Source of the DNA: Onchocerca volvulus
Lineage: Eukaryota; Nematoda; Chromadorea; Rhabditida; Onchocercidae
Direction: 5' to 3'
Length of the DNA stretch: 64,000 nt
Assembly: GCA_000499405.2 (NCBI GenBank)
Contig: HG738139.1
Coordinates: 2,522,976-2,586,975, forward strand
The translations under genes were made by a program, and so were the position numbers. Shown one piece after another: positions 39,401-52,100 of this stretch (position 1 is the first letter of the stretch; each line of letters begins with the position of its first letter). The notes under the pieces are model-generated. The model saw nothing but the letters and a program-made list of their open reading frames with translations, made no database searches and was not told the origin of the DNA.

Positions 39401-41350
39401 ATGCAAGGTAAATATTCATTTGAAATTTGCTGAAATAATAATTTTTCACTACCGTGCATTTATCTATTTATTTCTTCATTTACATTTATTTGTTTATTTT
39501 TTCATTCAGGTGGTGGCGAAGTTCATGCGTCAAATATTGTACGACAACCGCTTCGACGTTTAACAGGTCATGCTAATGCAGTTATGGCTGTTGAGTGGTT
39601 CAGTGGTGGCGAACAGCTTATAACAGCTAGCTGGGATAGAACTGCTAACATTTATGATGCTGAACGTGGGGAAATTGTTAATATTTTATCGGGTAGATTC
39701 TTTTGTAATTAATTCTCTTCCTAAAATTCTATTCTTCTTTCTAGAAAACTTATGCAGTAGCTATGGAATTGAGAATATGAATTGATGGAAGACATGAAAT
39801 AGATTAATTTATGGATTAATTCAAATTTCAAGGTAACGAGAGAAAGAAGACTTGCTGAAAAAAATAGTTATATATTTTACAGGCCATGATGACGAATTGA
39901 ATCATTGTAATGCACATCCATCGCAAAAACTGATTGTTACTGCAAGTCGTGATTCTACTTTCCGTCTTTGGGATTTTCGGGAATCAATCCAATCGGTTGC
40001 AGTCTTTCAAGGACATAACGAGTATGATTCTTTTCTGATGCTCTTATGTTTAATGTAAAATATTGATCCTTTTTGAAATTAATGTGAATTTGCTTTGCAG
40101 CTCAGTCACGTCGGTTGTTTTTTCTTCCGGTGACAAGCTTGTTTCAGGCAGTGATGACCGATCAATTAAGGTTAGTTTTCCTTCAAAAAAAAAAAAAAAA
40201 AAAAAGAATTCTGATAAAAAATTCTGGCTTCAAAGTATTTTTTATGAAATCCGAAAAAACAGTTAAAATTTCAAAACATTGTAGGTCTGGGATCTGCGCA
40301 ATATGCGTAGCGCAATTGTAACTGTTCGTTTGGATAGCGCTGTTAATCGACTTTCAATTTCGTCGCGAAGTGTTGTTGCCATTCCACAAGATAATCGCAA
40401 TATTCGATTGTATGATTTAAATACGGTCCGATTAACAAGACTTCCTCGTGCCAGTGGACAAGTAAGACTATTATAATCTTTATTTTCAATTATTTTGATA
40501 AAGTGAAGAATATTTTTGATATTAAATATGCTTTTGCTAAAATTGCTTAAACATTTTCCATGTAGTGCTTCCGTTGTCATTGAAGCACCTTCATATATTG
40601 AATAGCATTATTTTATTGGGAAATCTTTTTTTTTTTTCTTTAAGCTTAGTAAAATTTTTGAGTTAAATATTTCTACTTGATGACCACATTTGTTTCTTAG
40701 CCAAGTGGAAGTGCAATGGGAACAAGTACATCAAATAGAAAAAGTGAGAAATGTCGGAAATGCAATCACTTGCAGAAAACACAAAATATTGTTTAATATT
40801 TTAATAGTTTTTTTTTTAAATTTATTATATTTGATCTTTCATTTTGATTTGCATTTTTTTTTTTTAGAATGGAAAAACCAAAACCAAATAAAAATAAATA
40901 AATAAATTTTTTTTTTATTGTAGAAAGAATGCTTAGTTGGACCACCAGCGATGCAATATATGCTCAAAACAAAACACATTGCACTAAGATTTTTATGGTC
41001 ATATTTACTAGGAAATAAAGCAAATAGAAATGGTTGAGAAAATTGAACAAAAATAAAGGGAAAAATTCATTTTTTATTACTTTCACACTATCAACATATC
41101 ACATAAGTTTCGTTTTTTTTAGTCTGCCTTTTTTTTGCTACAATACAATCATCACATCATCCCTCTTGGAAATTATTCAAATGATCACTTTTTTGTGAAA
41201 GATTAAATTTTTCACTGTTTATATTTTTAGAGTCATCGCCGTATAGTTTGTTGTGCTGCTTGGGTAGATGATCATTCGAATTATGACTTGTTCACTTGTG
41301 GATTTGATAAACAAATTATTGCTTGGAAGACTGCCTTTGGGAAAGAGTAA
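36473..41350 (+). CDS. WDR37: WDR37-type WD40-repeat protein (complete)
   Basis: WD40 scaffold; in vertebrates WDR37 forms a complex with PACS1/PACS2 and is linked to calcium handling and development. Exons: 36473-36585, 37117-37196, 37873-37989, 38461-38655, 38869-39045, 39324-39407, 39510-39692, 39883-40021, 40101-40170, 40285-40461, 41231-41350 (TAA). The 1455 nt encode 484 aa (human about 494). After a coiled-coil helix ([20 protein letters not shown]) come the WD blades: [105 protein letters not shown], and a final [10 protein letters not shown]...[13 protein letters not shown] blade. An acidic insert ([18 protein letters not shown]) sits between blades as in the vertebrate protein. An acceptor lies three bases before the ATG. 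The second exon uses the downstream of two nearby AGs (37116) to keep frame. Confidence 0.93.
38311..38366 (+). repeat. 28-bp tandem repeat, two copies
   Basis: TCGCTAAAACTGTTGCAGAA plus 8 bases, repeated with one transposed base, in a WDR37 intron. Each copy contains a TTGCAG that could act as a decoy acceptor. Confidence 0.8.
40701..41018 (+). other. Candidate alternative 3' exons of the WDR37-type gene
   Basis: A 43-base exon-like block, 40701-40743 (TTCTTAG acceptor, gtgaga donor), encodes [14 protein letters not shown] in phase with the end of the 40285-40461 exon. It joins in frame to 40924, giving [20 protein letters not shown] and a stop at 41016-41018, with AATAAA at 41052-41057. 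This would replace the last WD blade. Both blocks lie in the intron of the main form. Confidence 0.3.
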
Positions 41351-42126
41351 TCTTCAAGTTTTTCTTCACTTTAGTTTATCATTTTATTATTTGCAATTAT
41401 TGGTGCAATATCACAAATGAATCTCTTTGTTTTGAAAATTAGTTGATAGAAGGAAAGCATTCTCATGTATATGATAATCTTGTACATCATTCGAGAATAA
41501 TTATATTTTTATTTATTCCGTGACTTTCATACTCGTTTAGCTTTCTGCGATTTTTTTTTTTCTTGGAAATATATTTTTCTACTATTTTTCAGAAATTATC
41601 ATCAATAGTAATTTATAGCTTCAAGATTTCGAAATCTTAAAATAAAATTGCAATTTGCTGTTCAATTTTTCATTAAGATTGCATGTAGAAACATTTTGAT
41701 CTGAATAATTTAAATTAGGGGCCTAAAAATTTCTATTTCGGAGCCAGAAAAATAGCAATTTCCGAGACTCAAATGATAAATTTTGTAAATCGCTACTTTT
41801 TTTTTTCGTGATTAAATGTAAATTTTCCGATTACATTTCCAATTTTAACTTGAAAAGCATTCTTTTGTATTAAATTCATTCTGTTATAAAAAAAATAGGT
41901 TCACTTGAATAGAAGACTTTTTTTATTATGGTTATTGGAATATATTTTTTGAATGAGTATCTATAAAGATGCCCAAATTCTCATTTCAGCATTGTTTCTG
42001 TGTATGCAATGTTAATCAGAATTTAGTCAATAAAACAACAACAAGCTGGAATAACATTCCGGGAAAAATGGCAGTGAAAGTAAAAAGGAATAAGATGAGA
42101 AAGAAATGAGATGGAGGAAATTAATG

Positions 42127-42245
42127 AAAGACAACAACTCGAAATGACATGCCATGTGAAAAGTGCAGATTTTGTGAAATTAATATAAAGACAAGTCTAA
42201 ATGATAAGACATATGAAAAGTGCAGATTTTGTTGAAATTAATATA
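42127..42245 (+). repeat. About 60-bp tandem duplication
   Basis: Two adjacent copies begin AAAGACAA and share GAAAAGTGCAGATTTTGT and GAAATTAATAT. They differ by scattered changes. Confidence 0.8.
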
Positions 42246-43277
42246 AAACTTTTGTCGATTCATTCTCAATGACATTTGCTATTTCATAACGGAAATTATA
42301 TTCTGACTATTCTTTTTCCTAATTTTGAAACATTTTCTTAATAATACCCAATTATCTTTGTAGAAATACTTAGGAGCATTTATATTTGCTAACTTTTAAA
42401 TTTTATTTGTAGTCTTGTAGCATATAAGTATCAATCAGAAGCTATTAGTCTTATTCTTCCTACCGTATTTAGAAAGTACGATATTAAAGTTTTATGAAAG
42501 ACAAGTTTCAAACTTAAGAGAATACTTTTGATTTAAATATGTATAGTGTTAAAAGTAATGTACTGAAGATGCAAAAATGACTGATAACTGATAAAAATTA
42601 ATCAAATGAAAGATCTTTCCATAATTAAACGTAATTTTAATCTGATTGATCATCAAAATTTGCAGACAATAGCAACTTGTCGCTTCTGCAACAAATATTT
42701 CAAAGTTCGTTCAGTCGTCGAGTGTTCAAAAATTAAATTATTGATTGATTTATGAATCCATGGATCACTAAAGATTTTGATGCTATGATCAATACTACTT
42801 GAAATTTTACGAATTGTTCAGAAGAGACACCTTTCATAATTTTCGGAAAATATGAAGTTTAGAGTCATATTCGTCAATCAATAGAAATCAACGTAGCATT
42901 TCAAGCCAAAATAATATATTTTGAGTGATTCTTATTCCCGAATACATTGAAAAATTCGTTTTTTAAATATTGCAAGATTGAATTCATTTTAGTCCTCATC
43001 ATAATAGCAGTTGTAACTGAAAGGTCAGTCATAAGGTCAGTTTAGATTAGAAGGAATGACCAATGAAACTGAATTATTTTAGTGATTTTCATTACAAATT
43101 ATAGGAATTTAAAAAAAAAAATGATTACTGATATAAATTTCATGGCGGAAATAAATGATGCATATTAATTAACAATAGATGCTAAAATGGAAATCGCTGA
43201 AATGCTATATCTGTTTGTCATCATATTCAATTCAATATATTTTGTTATCTGTACTGCTCAAACCAATTGATCGCACT

Positions 43278-43305
<28 letters not shown>
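43278..43305 (+). repeat. (GATT)n microsatellite
   Basis: About seven GATT units in a row. Confidence 0.9.
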
Positions 43306-43308
<3 letters not shown>

Positions 43309-46249
43309 CGTACGATTTATTGATCAATAAATTAATCTCGTTTTTTTTTTTTTTCAAAAATTTGTTCCAAAAATATATATTTGTTTCATTATATTTCTAA
43401 ATGCTCAGTAATAATTCATTAACATCTAATCTTAAAAAAGTAGCAAAATTTTAGCTAATGATCGAATATCACCGAAAAAAATAATAGCAATTTGAAATAT
43501 TAAAAAAAAAAAAGAAAAAAAGTTTATCCTATAAATTATACATCAATCTAAATTATTATCGGTTGAAAAATTGAAACATATGATGTTTGAGATTAAAGCA
43601 GAAATGATTTCTTATTCATTTCAAAAATGTTCCATAATTAATAATTCAATTAATTTGCTTTCTTTCATTGATTTTCTTATTTTTCATCCTATTTATATCA
43701 CATTTATTTTATATGTGTGAATGTTAAATGAATCAGAAAAAAAAATAAAAAAAAATTTTTTTTTCATGAAAATTCAGGAAAATAAGATATGTAAACAAGC
43801 ACACTTCGCCAATTAACTTCTGTTTTTTTCTTTTTTTTTTTCTTTTTTTTTTTAATTTTGCTAAATGAGATAAATGATTCGTTCTTTTTATAAAAATAAT
43901 AATAATTCAACTTGCTGATCATCGAGCATTTCTAAATTAGACGATGTTGAAGTTTTTGATTGCATTATTTTTTTCTTTTTTTTTTTCTTTTTTTGTTTAC
44001 ACCGAAATAATTTAATTATAATTCTGCAGCAAAATTTATAGATTAAAATTGAATTTGATGAAATTTAAATTTATGGTTAATGTTGATAAGCTTTGTTTTT
44101 GTCAAATATAAAGTATTTTGCCGATGTATTCGTAAATATCAACATTTCATGATTATTTACTTTGTAAATTTTTTTGATCAGAAAAATTTTAATTAACAAA
44201 GTTAAAAGGAGTAATTAATTAGCAAAATTAAAAAAAAAAAGAAATATTAATTTTGGTATGTGTTGTCCACCAAACATATGTACTCTATAATATGAAAAGT
44301 AAATTTTCAATAATAATTTACCAAATTTTTTTTGCTGTTTCGAATAGTAAGAGAGTTTGGACGTTAAAAAAAAAAAAAAAATACAACTTGTTGACATCAT
44401 ATCCGCATCAAAATAAATCAGTCAGTAAAACTGATCAGTTTGACTTAAATTAAAATGATTTTCAGTTATTTAATTCCGATTTTTATTCTTTCAAATGCAT
44501 TTTGATTAATTTACGTGACAAAATAATATGCAGCAATGTTAGCATTTCGATATTTTATTTAAATTATTTCAAGTTTTTATATTTATTTTTGACTTATTTT
44601 AATTGCAAAAAATTCTGCTGATTCTAAAAATAAAATATATTTCGAAAGTTGAAAATTATATTTTGAAAATAAACTTATATTTCAAAAGTAAATTATTCTT
44701 TAGAATTATCAGAAATCTTTACAAAGTTCGAATTGCATATTGATTCAATTATCACAGTTTAATTATATTTCCATTTTATTCTTAATTTATTTCTTGCTTA
44801 TTCCAGAGAATGAAGTTTTCTCGATTATTAGAAATTTATTCCGAATAGGACTTTTCCATATTACGTAAATTATATTTTAATTTAATTTCATTCAATAAGT
44901 TACTTATTTCTTGCTAAATTCCTTTCTGTCATTTATTTTCTTCTTTGAATTGTAAAGAATTTCAATTGATCGAATATTTTTTCCTTGTTATTTTTATTAC
45001 AGCTTATTTCGTACGGTAAAAAAAAGATTTGTTAGTTCATTTTATATTTCAATTTCATATTTCAGCTTATCATTTGAATTAGCAATGTAAAAATGATATG
45101 GTAGTTCCGAGATTTATCGGTCTTTTTGGGCTTTTTCTTCGCTTATGCATAAAAACTATCAAATTTTCTTTTGTTAGGTTACTAAAAAGTTTTTAGGAGC
45201 AAATAACTTCAACGATTGTACAATCATTTTGAAAACTTCTACTTTGAAATCGTTCGAAATTTCAGAAGAATTCTTAATTTTAGAAATATTCTGAAGGAAA
45301 TGATTATTTTCAGGCTTTTCAGCTTTTATTTAACAAATAACTATTAGAAAAGCTATTTTTATTAATTTCGATATATGAAATAACAAAACAATAATAATCC
45401 ATTAATTTGCGAAAAAAAATTAAAATTCGTTGCGTTAAATTACGAAAATCGTAGAAATATAACTTTTATTTTAATTTGACAAGTCAAAACGAAAAAGAAA
45501 CTAAGAAATCGGCTTATAGTTGGAAATTAAAGAATCTGAAGTTTATCCAAATATATTAACAGAATGTTAGAAATTATTTATAAGGTTAATACTAAAATAG
45601 AATCTAAGAATTAAAACAACTTGATAAATTCATTAAAATTTTAAAAAGTTTTAAAAATAAACTACTAATATGAGCACTTCGATAAATATCATTTTATTAA
45701 TAGAAATAATTTATTTGACTTAGAAAAAGCATTTATGCAACACTAATTATTGGTAATTTTACTATTTTCTGTCATCATAATTATTGCATTTGTTAATTCA
45801 ATACTGCTTATAAGAACTTGTTAACTTATTTTGGAAGCCAAGAAAATACTTCAATATTCTTTCAATTTAGCCTAAAAATTATAAAATTTACAACTTTTAT
45901 AACTTAAAAATTTATAGCTTTTTTTCCATTTTTTCCATTTTTTTTTTTAATGAAATGGACTTTTGGCTGAACAGACTAAAATGGTAATCATATTTTTTCT
46001 CATTTTTTAATTTAACAAAATGACAAATTTAAATTTTTTTTTTGCGAATAAATGGATGTTATTGTTTCGCTGTTAAAATTAATATGCTCATAAAAGTAAT
46101 ATATTCATTGAAAATTAAAAAAAAAAAAACTTGTTTGTTGAAAATTAAAAATTTCGAAAATGCTACCTCAAAAAATAATAATTTTTTTGAAGAATATTTC
46201 GAAAATTAAGAATTCTGAAATTCTGAAATAATGTATATATTTACTGAAA

Positions 46250-46965
46250 TTGTTTCACTTTCAATTTATTTAATGTATCCAAGATTCATGATTAAATAGC
46301 CTAGCAATAGAAGATAAATAATAGAGGATAAGCCAAGTTAAGAAAAAAGCCAAGAAAAAAAAGCGATTTTAGAATTTAGCTCTATCTTTCTTGCATTATT
46401 AATAAAAAAAACAAGGAAAGAGATGGCATGAAATAGGCGGAAATGACGTATGGAATTAGCATATTTATTAATACATAATATTTCTAAAAGTAAGAATTCG
46501 GAAAAAATTCTAGAATAATTATAAAATTTTTCGAAATTATTTTTTTTTTTTCTGTGAAATCACTGAAATTGTTGGAAATTTCAACTTATTTAATATATCG
46601 ATAGAAGTTTTTTAATCGATGATTAGATAGTCTAGCAATAGAGGATAGATAAATGTGATATCAAATAACGAAAAAAACCAAAAAAAAAAAAAGCCAAGAA
46701 GAGAAAAAAACTGATAGATTTCAAATTTACACCTGCACTTTTTTTTTTTTATTTGCATTATTAATGAAAAAAAAGAAAAAAAAAAGGTGAAAAAAGTGGA
46801 ATGACGTGAAATAGGCGTGTATAATGATGTATTGGATTAAAGAAAAAAAGAGGCAAAAAAGAGAGAATGACGTGAAATAGGCGTGTATAATGACGTGTGA
46901 GATTAAAGAAAGACAAAAAAGAGTGGATGACGTGAAATAGGCGTGTATAATGACGTATGGGATTG
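46250..46965 (+). repeat. Degenerate tandem duplication (about 340-370 bp) with expanded 60-66-bp minisatellite
   Basis: Two related segments start near 46240 and 46560. They share ACTGAAATTGTT, TTATTTAAT, a TAGCAATAGA(A/G)GATA block, AGCCAAGA, GCATTATTAAT and a GAAATAGGCG block. In the second copy the last block is repeated three times (starts 46801, 46867, 46927) as ATGACGTGAAATAGGCGTGT plus an ATAATGACGT-like end. Confidence 0.8.
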
Positions 46966-47016
46966 GTTTTTTTTTTTTTATTAATACAATTTATTCGATA
47001 ATTATTATTTCATGGT

Positions 47017-47107
47017 TTGTGTATGTGTGTGTGTTTGTGGGTGTGTATGTATGTGTGTGTGTGTGTGTGTATGTGTGTGTGTGTGGGTGTGTTTGTATGT
47101 GTGTCCA

Positions 47108-47150
<43 letters not shown>

Positions 47151-47155
47151 GTGTG
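47017..47155 (+). repeat. Long TG/TATG microsatellite
   Basis: About 140 bases of TG repeats with TATG, GGTG and CCATG interruptions. The His/Thr-rich frames on the other strand and the Val/Cys-rich frame on this one are artefacts of the repeat. Confidence 0.92.
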
Positions 47156-47593
47156 ATGCCATAGAGTACAATTCATTAAAAAATTGAAAATAATTGAATG
47201 AATGAATGATGAAGGTAAGCATTGCTTCATCTCATTTATCCATTCATCTGAAAATTTGTATGAAAATTGCAAATGCCTTGCGTGCAGCATGCTAGCAACA
47301 CATATCCATCTATAAATAGCATCAAAGTTGTCAACATGCTGCATGCTATCTTCTTATTAGCTTTTCTGCAATTTTGCGCGCACAATTGAATCTCTCATCC
47401 TTATCTTTAATCAAATCTTTTAATGCTATCAATTAAATCGATCATTTTCTCATATCATTTCAATTTTCCTTTCTTAACTCTCTACACGACTTGTTTTATT
47501 TGATGCTAGTATTATAATTGTCAAAAAAATTTTTTGCAAAAAAAAAAAAAAAATCATCCTCAATTTTATTTTTAATTCTAAAAAAAAAAAAAA

Positions 47594-47989
47594 TTATACG
47601 ATAAATCACGACAGTATTATGTCCGGTTACGATATCAGAATTACACATCTCTCCTGTTATGGTATCCGAATTACCGTATGCCCATAGCGAATAATACCGC
47701 AACGCATATCAGACATAGCATATGCGATCAATCGTACTATATTTTTACAACATACTATTATTTGATGATATCATACTAGCAAAAAAGTTTTCATTAAAAT
47801 TTCCCTTACTTTTAATCTTAATTCTAAAATATTATACGATAAATCACGACAGTACTATTTCCGTCACGGTATCGGAATTACAGTATGCATATTTTGAATA
47901 ATACTGTATGTCTGTAATAAATGATACCGCAAGATATATCAGATGTAACAACGCGATCAAGCGTACTATATTTTTACAATATACTATTT
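47594..47989 (+). repeat. About 160-bp duplication, 237-bp spacing
   Basis: Copy 1 (47594-47755) and copy 2 (47831-47989) both start with TATACGATAAATCACGACAG and end with CGTACTATATTTTTACAA and ATACTATT. In between they share GGTATC-GAATTAC-GTATGC-ATA and ATACCGCAA. They are diverged but collinear. Confidence 0.85.
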
Positions 47990-48765
47990 ATGCTTTGTTT
48001 AATTTTACAAATATGTTAATTTGTAATTGCAATTAATAATTATTTAAGTAAGAATGATATTCAAGAACAAATTTTTGATTAGCTAACAGCATAATTCTTT
48101 GAGGACAAATTGTTACCTAAAGTGATTTTTTCCCCATCTTTTCTAAGTAATTTGCATAATATTCGTTAACTAATCAGTCGAAAAAAAAAATCATATGAAT
48201 GAAACTTCAATCTGCAAACTTAATTTTTTGTAAAAAACGAACTTCATTTTCATTATACTTTTATATGATGTTTAAAGAAAATAACAATATCGAATTTTTA
48301 ATGAATTATTTTTATCATCTGGAATTAATCAGTAATTTTATATTTTCAAAAATATGTCATCAATATCATACCTCGTACTGTAATCGTTTGCTACTTATAC
48401 TGTATATCATGTATTATACTTTGTTTTGTAATGTAAAATTAGTAATTAATTTTATTCATCTAATTTTACTAGAGTTTTTTCAGGACAAAAACTACAACAA
48501 CTTATTTACAACGTTAGGATTTAATATTTTCCGTCATTTGTGAAAAAAAAAAAGTCAGCGAAAGATTAAATTGGATTTCATATTATTCTGGCGATAATTC
48601 ACTGCTCATTGCAAATATTACCTAATAATGCTACATTTGAATTGATATTATGAATGATTGAGAAATACAAAGGAAGTTGGCTAAAAAAATTTATTTCAAC
48701 GAAAAGAAAAGTCGCAAATAGGAAACGAAATACGTAAAAAGGGATGAAAAATAGAGGAAGTTAAA

Positions 48766-48882
48766 ATGGCCAATGGAAAAAATCGCTGCCATCGTGAAGC
48801 CAAGAAGCATTTTTTGTCTTGGACAGGAAATGAGGATAATGATGCCACAGTGGTGGTTAATTTATTTTGGGCTTTTAGTTAA
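48766..48882 (+). other. Short open frame in a composition island upstream of the candidate gene
   Basis: ATG to TAA, 38 codons, starting MANGKNRCHREAKKHFLSW. It lies within a stretch (about 48740-49450) that is visibly richer in G and C than the flanks. It could be an upstream ORF or 5'UTR of the cysteine-cluster gene. No family recognised. Confidence 0.2.
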
Positions 48883-49187
48883 GCCTTAAAAAACCTATGT
48901 CAGACTTTCCCTTCGAAGCGCTCCAGCAACAACTTATTCTGGCTGAAAACTTATTTTTGTGAAAGAGAAGTTATAAAATTTGAGCCAAAAGAAACGAAGA
49001 CGACGAAAAATATTAATATTTTATCGATATTTTTTTTTTGTCAATTGAAGGCTACAACAAATTGGTCTAAAATGCGCAATAGTAACATTGGTATATGAAA
49101 AAAATTATCAAAAAAAGTTTATTTTGGGAAAGAGATGAGTTAGGTCCAGCCAGAGGACAAAAGCTTGGCTCAAAAAGAGTCAGTTTA

Positions 49188-52100
49188 ATGAGGCCACAGC
49201 CAAAAGATCATAATCGTCCATCATTCTTCCTAACTCATCTGTTCTGTTGCGGTTGTTATCAGTGTCAATTATGTTATCGTAATGAAAGAAATTTGGATAT
49301 TAACAAAAATGATTTGTTATCATCACCTGAAACTATATGCCTAATTCCACCTTCTCTTTCTGTCACTTCTGGAACGATTTTTCAAGAATCGTCAAAATTT
49401 TCCAATCGATTAACCAATAAATCGATATTTGATAAGAACGAGAATGAACGATGTAAGTTTTTCATTGCTAATTTTTTGATATTATAAAAATAAAACTTTT
49501 TTTTGTTGTTTATATTGAATAATTTTGTGCACAAAAAAAAAGCATGTTAAAAGTAAATCATTTGCAGTGGATTACTTTCGAATTATCCGTAGATGTAAAT
49601 TTTAAAATTTAAAAAAATTTCAAACTTTGTAATCTTCAGCTAAACCACATTTCTGAAGTGAAAATATACTGGCATGTAAAATTTGAAAATTTGAAAATTT
49701 AGTCTTTTGAAGCGGAATTTCTGAAAATTGTTATCATAGAATTGTTGAAAAATCGAATTTCAAAAAGATGAATAGAAAAATGTTGATTATCAAAACTTTT
49801 TTTTTAGAAGATAAGTGAGAAATTATAAATTTAGTACTCATTAACATCTTTTACTTCATTAATTAAACAAAGCGCGAATTATTTTTGGATCAAACTATGT
49901 AGTTGTCTATATAAATAAATTATGAGTAAAAATTACTGATACAAATTCGAATTTTTAAGTGTATTTAAATTCTAAAAGTAAGTTTTCTTTTTTAAATTGA
50001 TAAAATTTTTTGGAAAAAATGTGAGGAATTTCAAAAATTGGTAAATTTTTAATTTTGAAATTATTGATTAACATATCCGTGTAATTCTATGCTAGTTGTA
50101 ATTTTTATGTCAATTTTTTAACATTTTTAAGAATTTTTAACAATTTTATATTTCTACAATGAAAATTATTGAAATGATTTTAATAAAGTACTTCTTTTTT
50201 TCTACAAAATATGAAAAATGTTTTTAGTTGTTTAATAAAAAAAAAAGGAGTAATTGATAAGAAAAATGGTATGCGAAAAAAATGAAAAATGATATGAATG
50301 ATTCATAATAAAGCGGAATTTTCTGGAAGAAAGATAAAACTTGGAAAAAAATTTTTTCCCACGAATTTTATTCAGATAAATCTTATTAAGAAATGCAAAG
50401 TAAGTTTTTCATTTATTCAAACTGAGATTTGTTCGGGAAATTTTGACTATCAGTTAAAATAATATTATTTATATGCATAAAAGGGTTTTTAATCATATAT
50501 TGATTCAAATTAATTATAATAGTTTTGGATTTTATAATTAATTAATTTGGCAAAAAAGAAGTGCATGCTTAGGAGCAAACGATTGCTTTTAAGAAGTTTT
50601 CGTTAAATTTCATAAAAAAACTTATTCAATTTTATTCACTTCCTAAAACTTCTTCAAATTTTTTTTCTTTCTTTTTTTGAAAAGTTTCGTGAGAAAAAGA
50701 ATTTTCTGAATTTCCAGTTTACATCTAAAATTATCCACTTTTAAGAATTTTCTTTTTTTGAGTTAACATCAATCGTTTTATATTCATGAAAAGTAAAGCA
50801 GCGAAAAGCTCTTGAAAAAAAAAGAAAACTAAGCATGCATAATTTTTTCTTTAAATTTGAAAATTTACAATTTCTTCTATTGAATTTAAAATTTGATTCA
50901 CGAAAGAAAGGATGTCCGCTTAAAATTGAATTCATGTCAGGGATGATTTTTGAGGAATTTGAAATTTTAAGAATTTGGATTTGTAGTCTCGATGAAAATA
51001 GCAACTTGCTGTTTTTCGGAATTTAGTTCTACGGTATTAAATATTTGTTAATTTACTGAATAAAAAAATTAGCTAGTCCGATGAAATCATCACCATCATC
51101 AATATTATTTATGAAAACTGAAAATGGCCAAAAAAAGACATGCGATAAAGATACGATTTCAAACACACGACATGCGATTTTTTTTTTTTTTTTCGTTAAT
51201 TTTAATAGAAAGTCAGCAACGGTGAATTTATTCCTTCTTCAAACATTATTTTCTTACCAAAAAAATTTCACTTCCTTCTCTTTTTTTTTTTTGAAAAATT
51301 TAGACCTATCAGTTTTTGAATTAATTAGCAAATGAGTAAATTAGAACTAATTTTTAGAAGTTTTATAATTTGTACAGATCATAATTATTGTAATTTAGGC
51401 TGCAATTTATCAACGAATTACATAATTATTATTGTCATCGATATAATCAGTAACAAATTAAGCCTAGATTAACAAACAAATTAGGCCTCAATTTAGGCTC
51501 ATATTGATAATTAAACAAAATAAGGCTAATTTTACATTGTTTCAAGCTTTTTTCTTTTCATTTACTTGAAACTTTTTTTTTTAAATGCTATCACTATCAT
51601 TAACTGATTTATTTGTGATTAAAGGTTTTAGCACAAATAGAAAAAAACGAATCAAATTTAGCTAAGCTACTCCGTTTTTCTAGAATTTGTCAATTTAATG
51701 AAAGTTTCTTTTTTTTTTTTTTTTTTTTTGCAGTATGCATATCAGAAATACTTTTCAATGCTACCGAAAATGGATTTAGTCAAATCCAGTAAGTTTATTC
51801 ATTCTTTGATAAATATCCACCTTTTTTTTTTTGGCCAAGAAAATCTGGCCAAATATTTGCCATTTCACCGACATATACTGTCCAACTTTTCCTTCACTTC
51901 AAAGAATTGTATTTAATTTTGTCTTCAAATTGTTTATAATGAAAAAAACTCAGACTTGATCTCTGATCTTTGATGCTTAAGAAACTAAGCGGTCACTTAG
52001 GTAATAACCTATAATAATCATTCATGTCATTATCTACTAATTAATTTGCAGAATTCGGAATTAATTATCGGAATTGTCTTTTGTTATTAATAATTGCTGT

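Larger units (their letters stand above)
41351..49187. other. Gene-poor A+T-rich tract
   Basis: After the WDR37 3'UTR I find no exon with family support for almost 8 kb on either strand. It contains microsatellites, small tandem duplications and degenerate larger duplications, each listed separately. Open frames at 44215-44453, 47496-47702 and 48199-48543 are A/T-driven (Phe, Leu, Lys, Asn, Tyr) and unsupported. Confidence 0.5.

Noticed and set aside
46950..47344. His/Thr-rich (minus) and Val/Cys-rich (plus) open frames
   Set aside because: Translation of the TG microsatellite at 47017-47155.
48199..48543. 114-codon open frame
   Set aside because: Composition is what A+T-rich random sequence gives (Phe, Leu, Ile, Asn, Tyr); no splice signals or recognisable motif.
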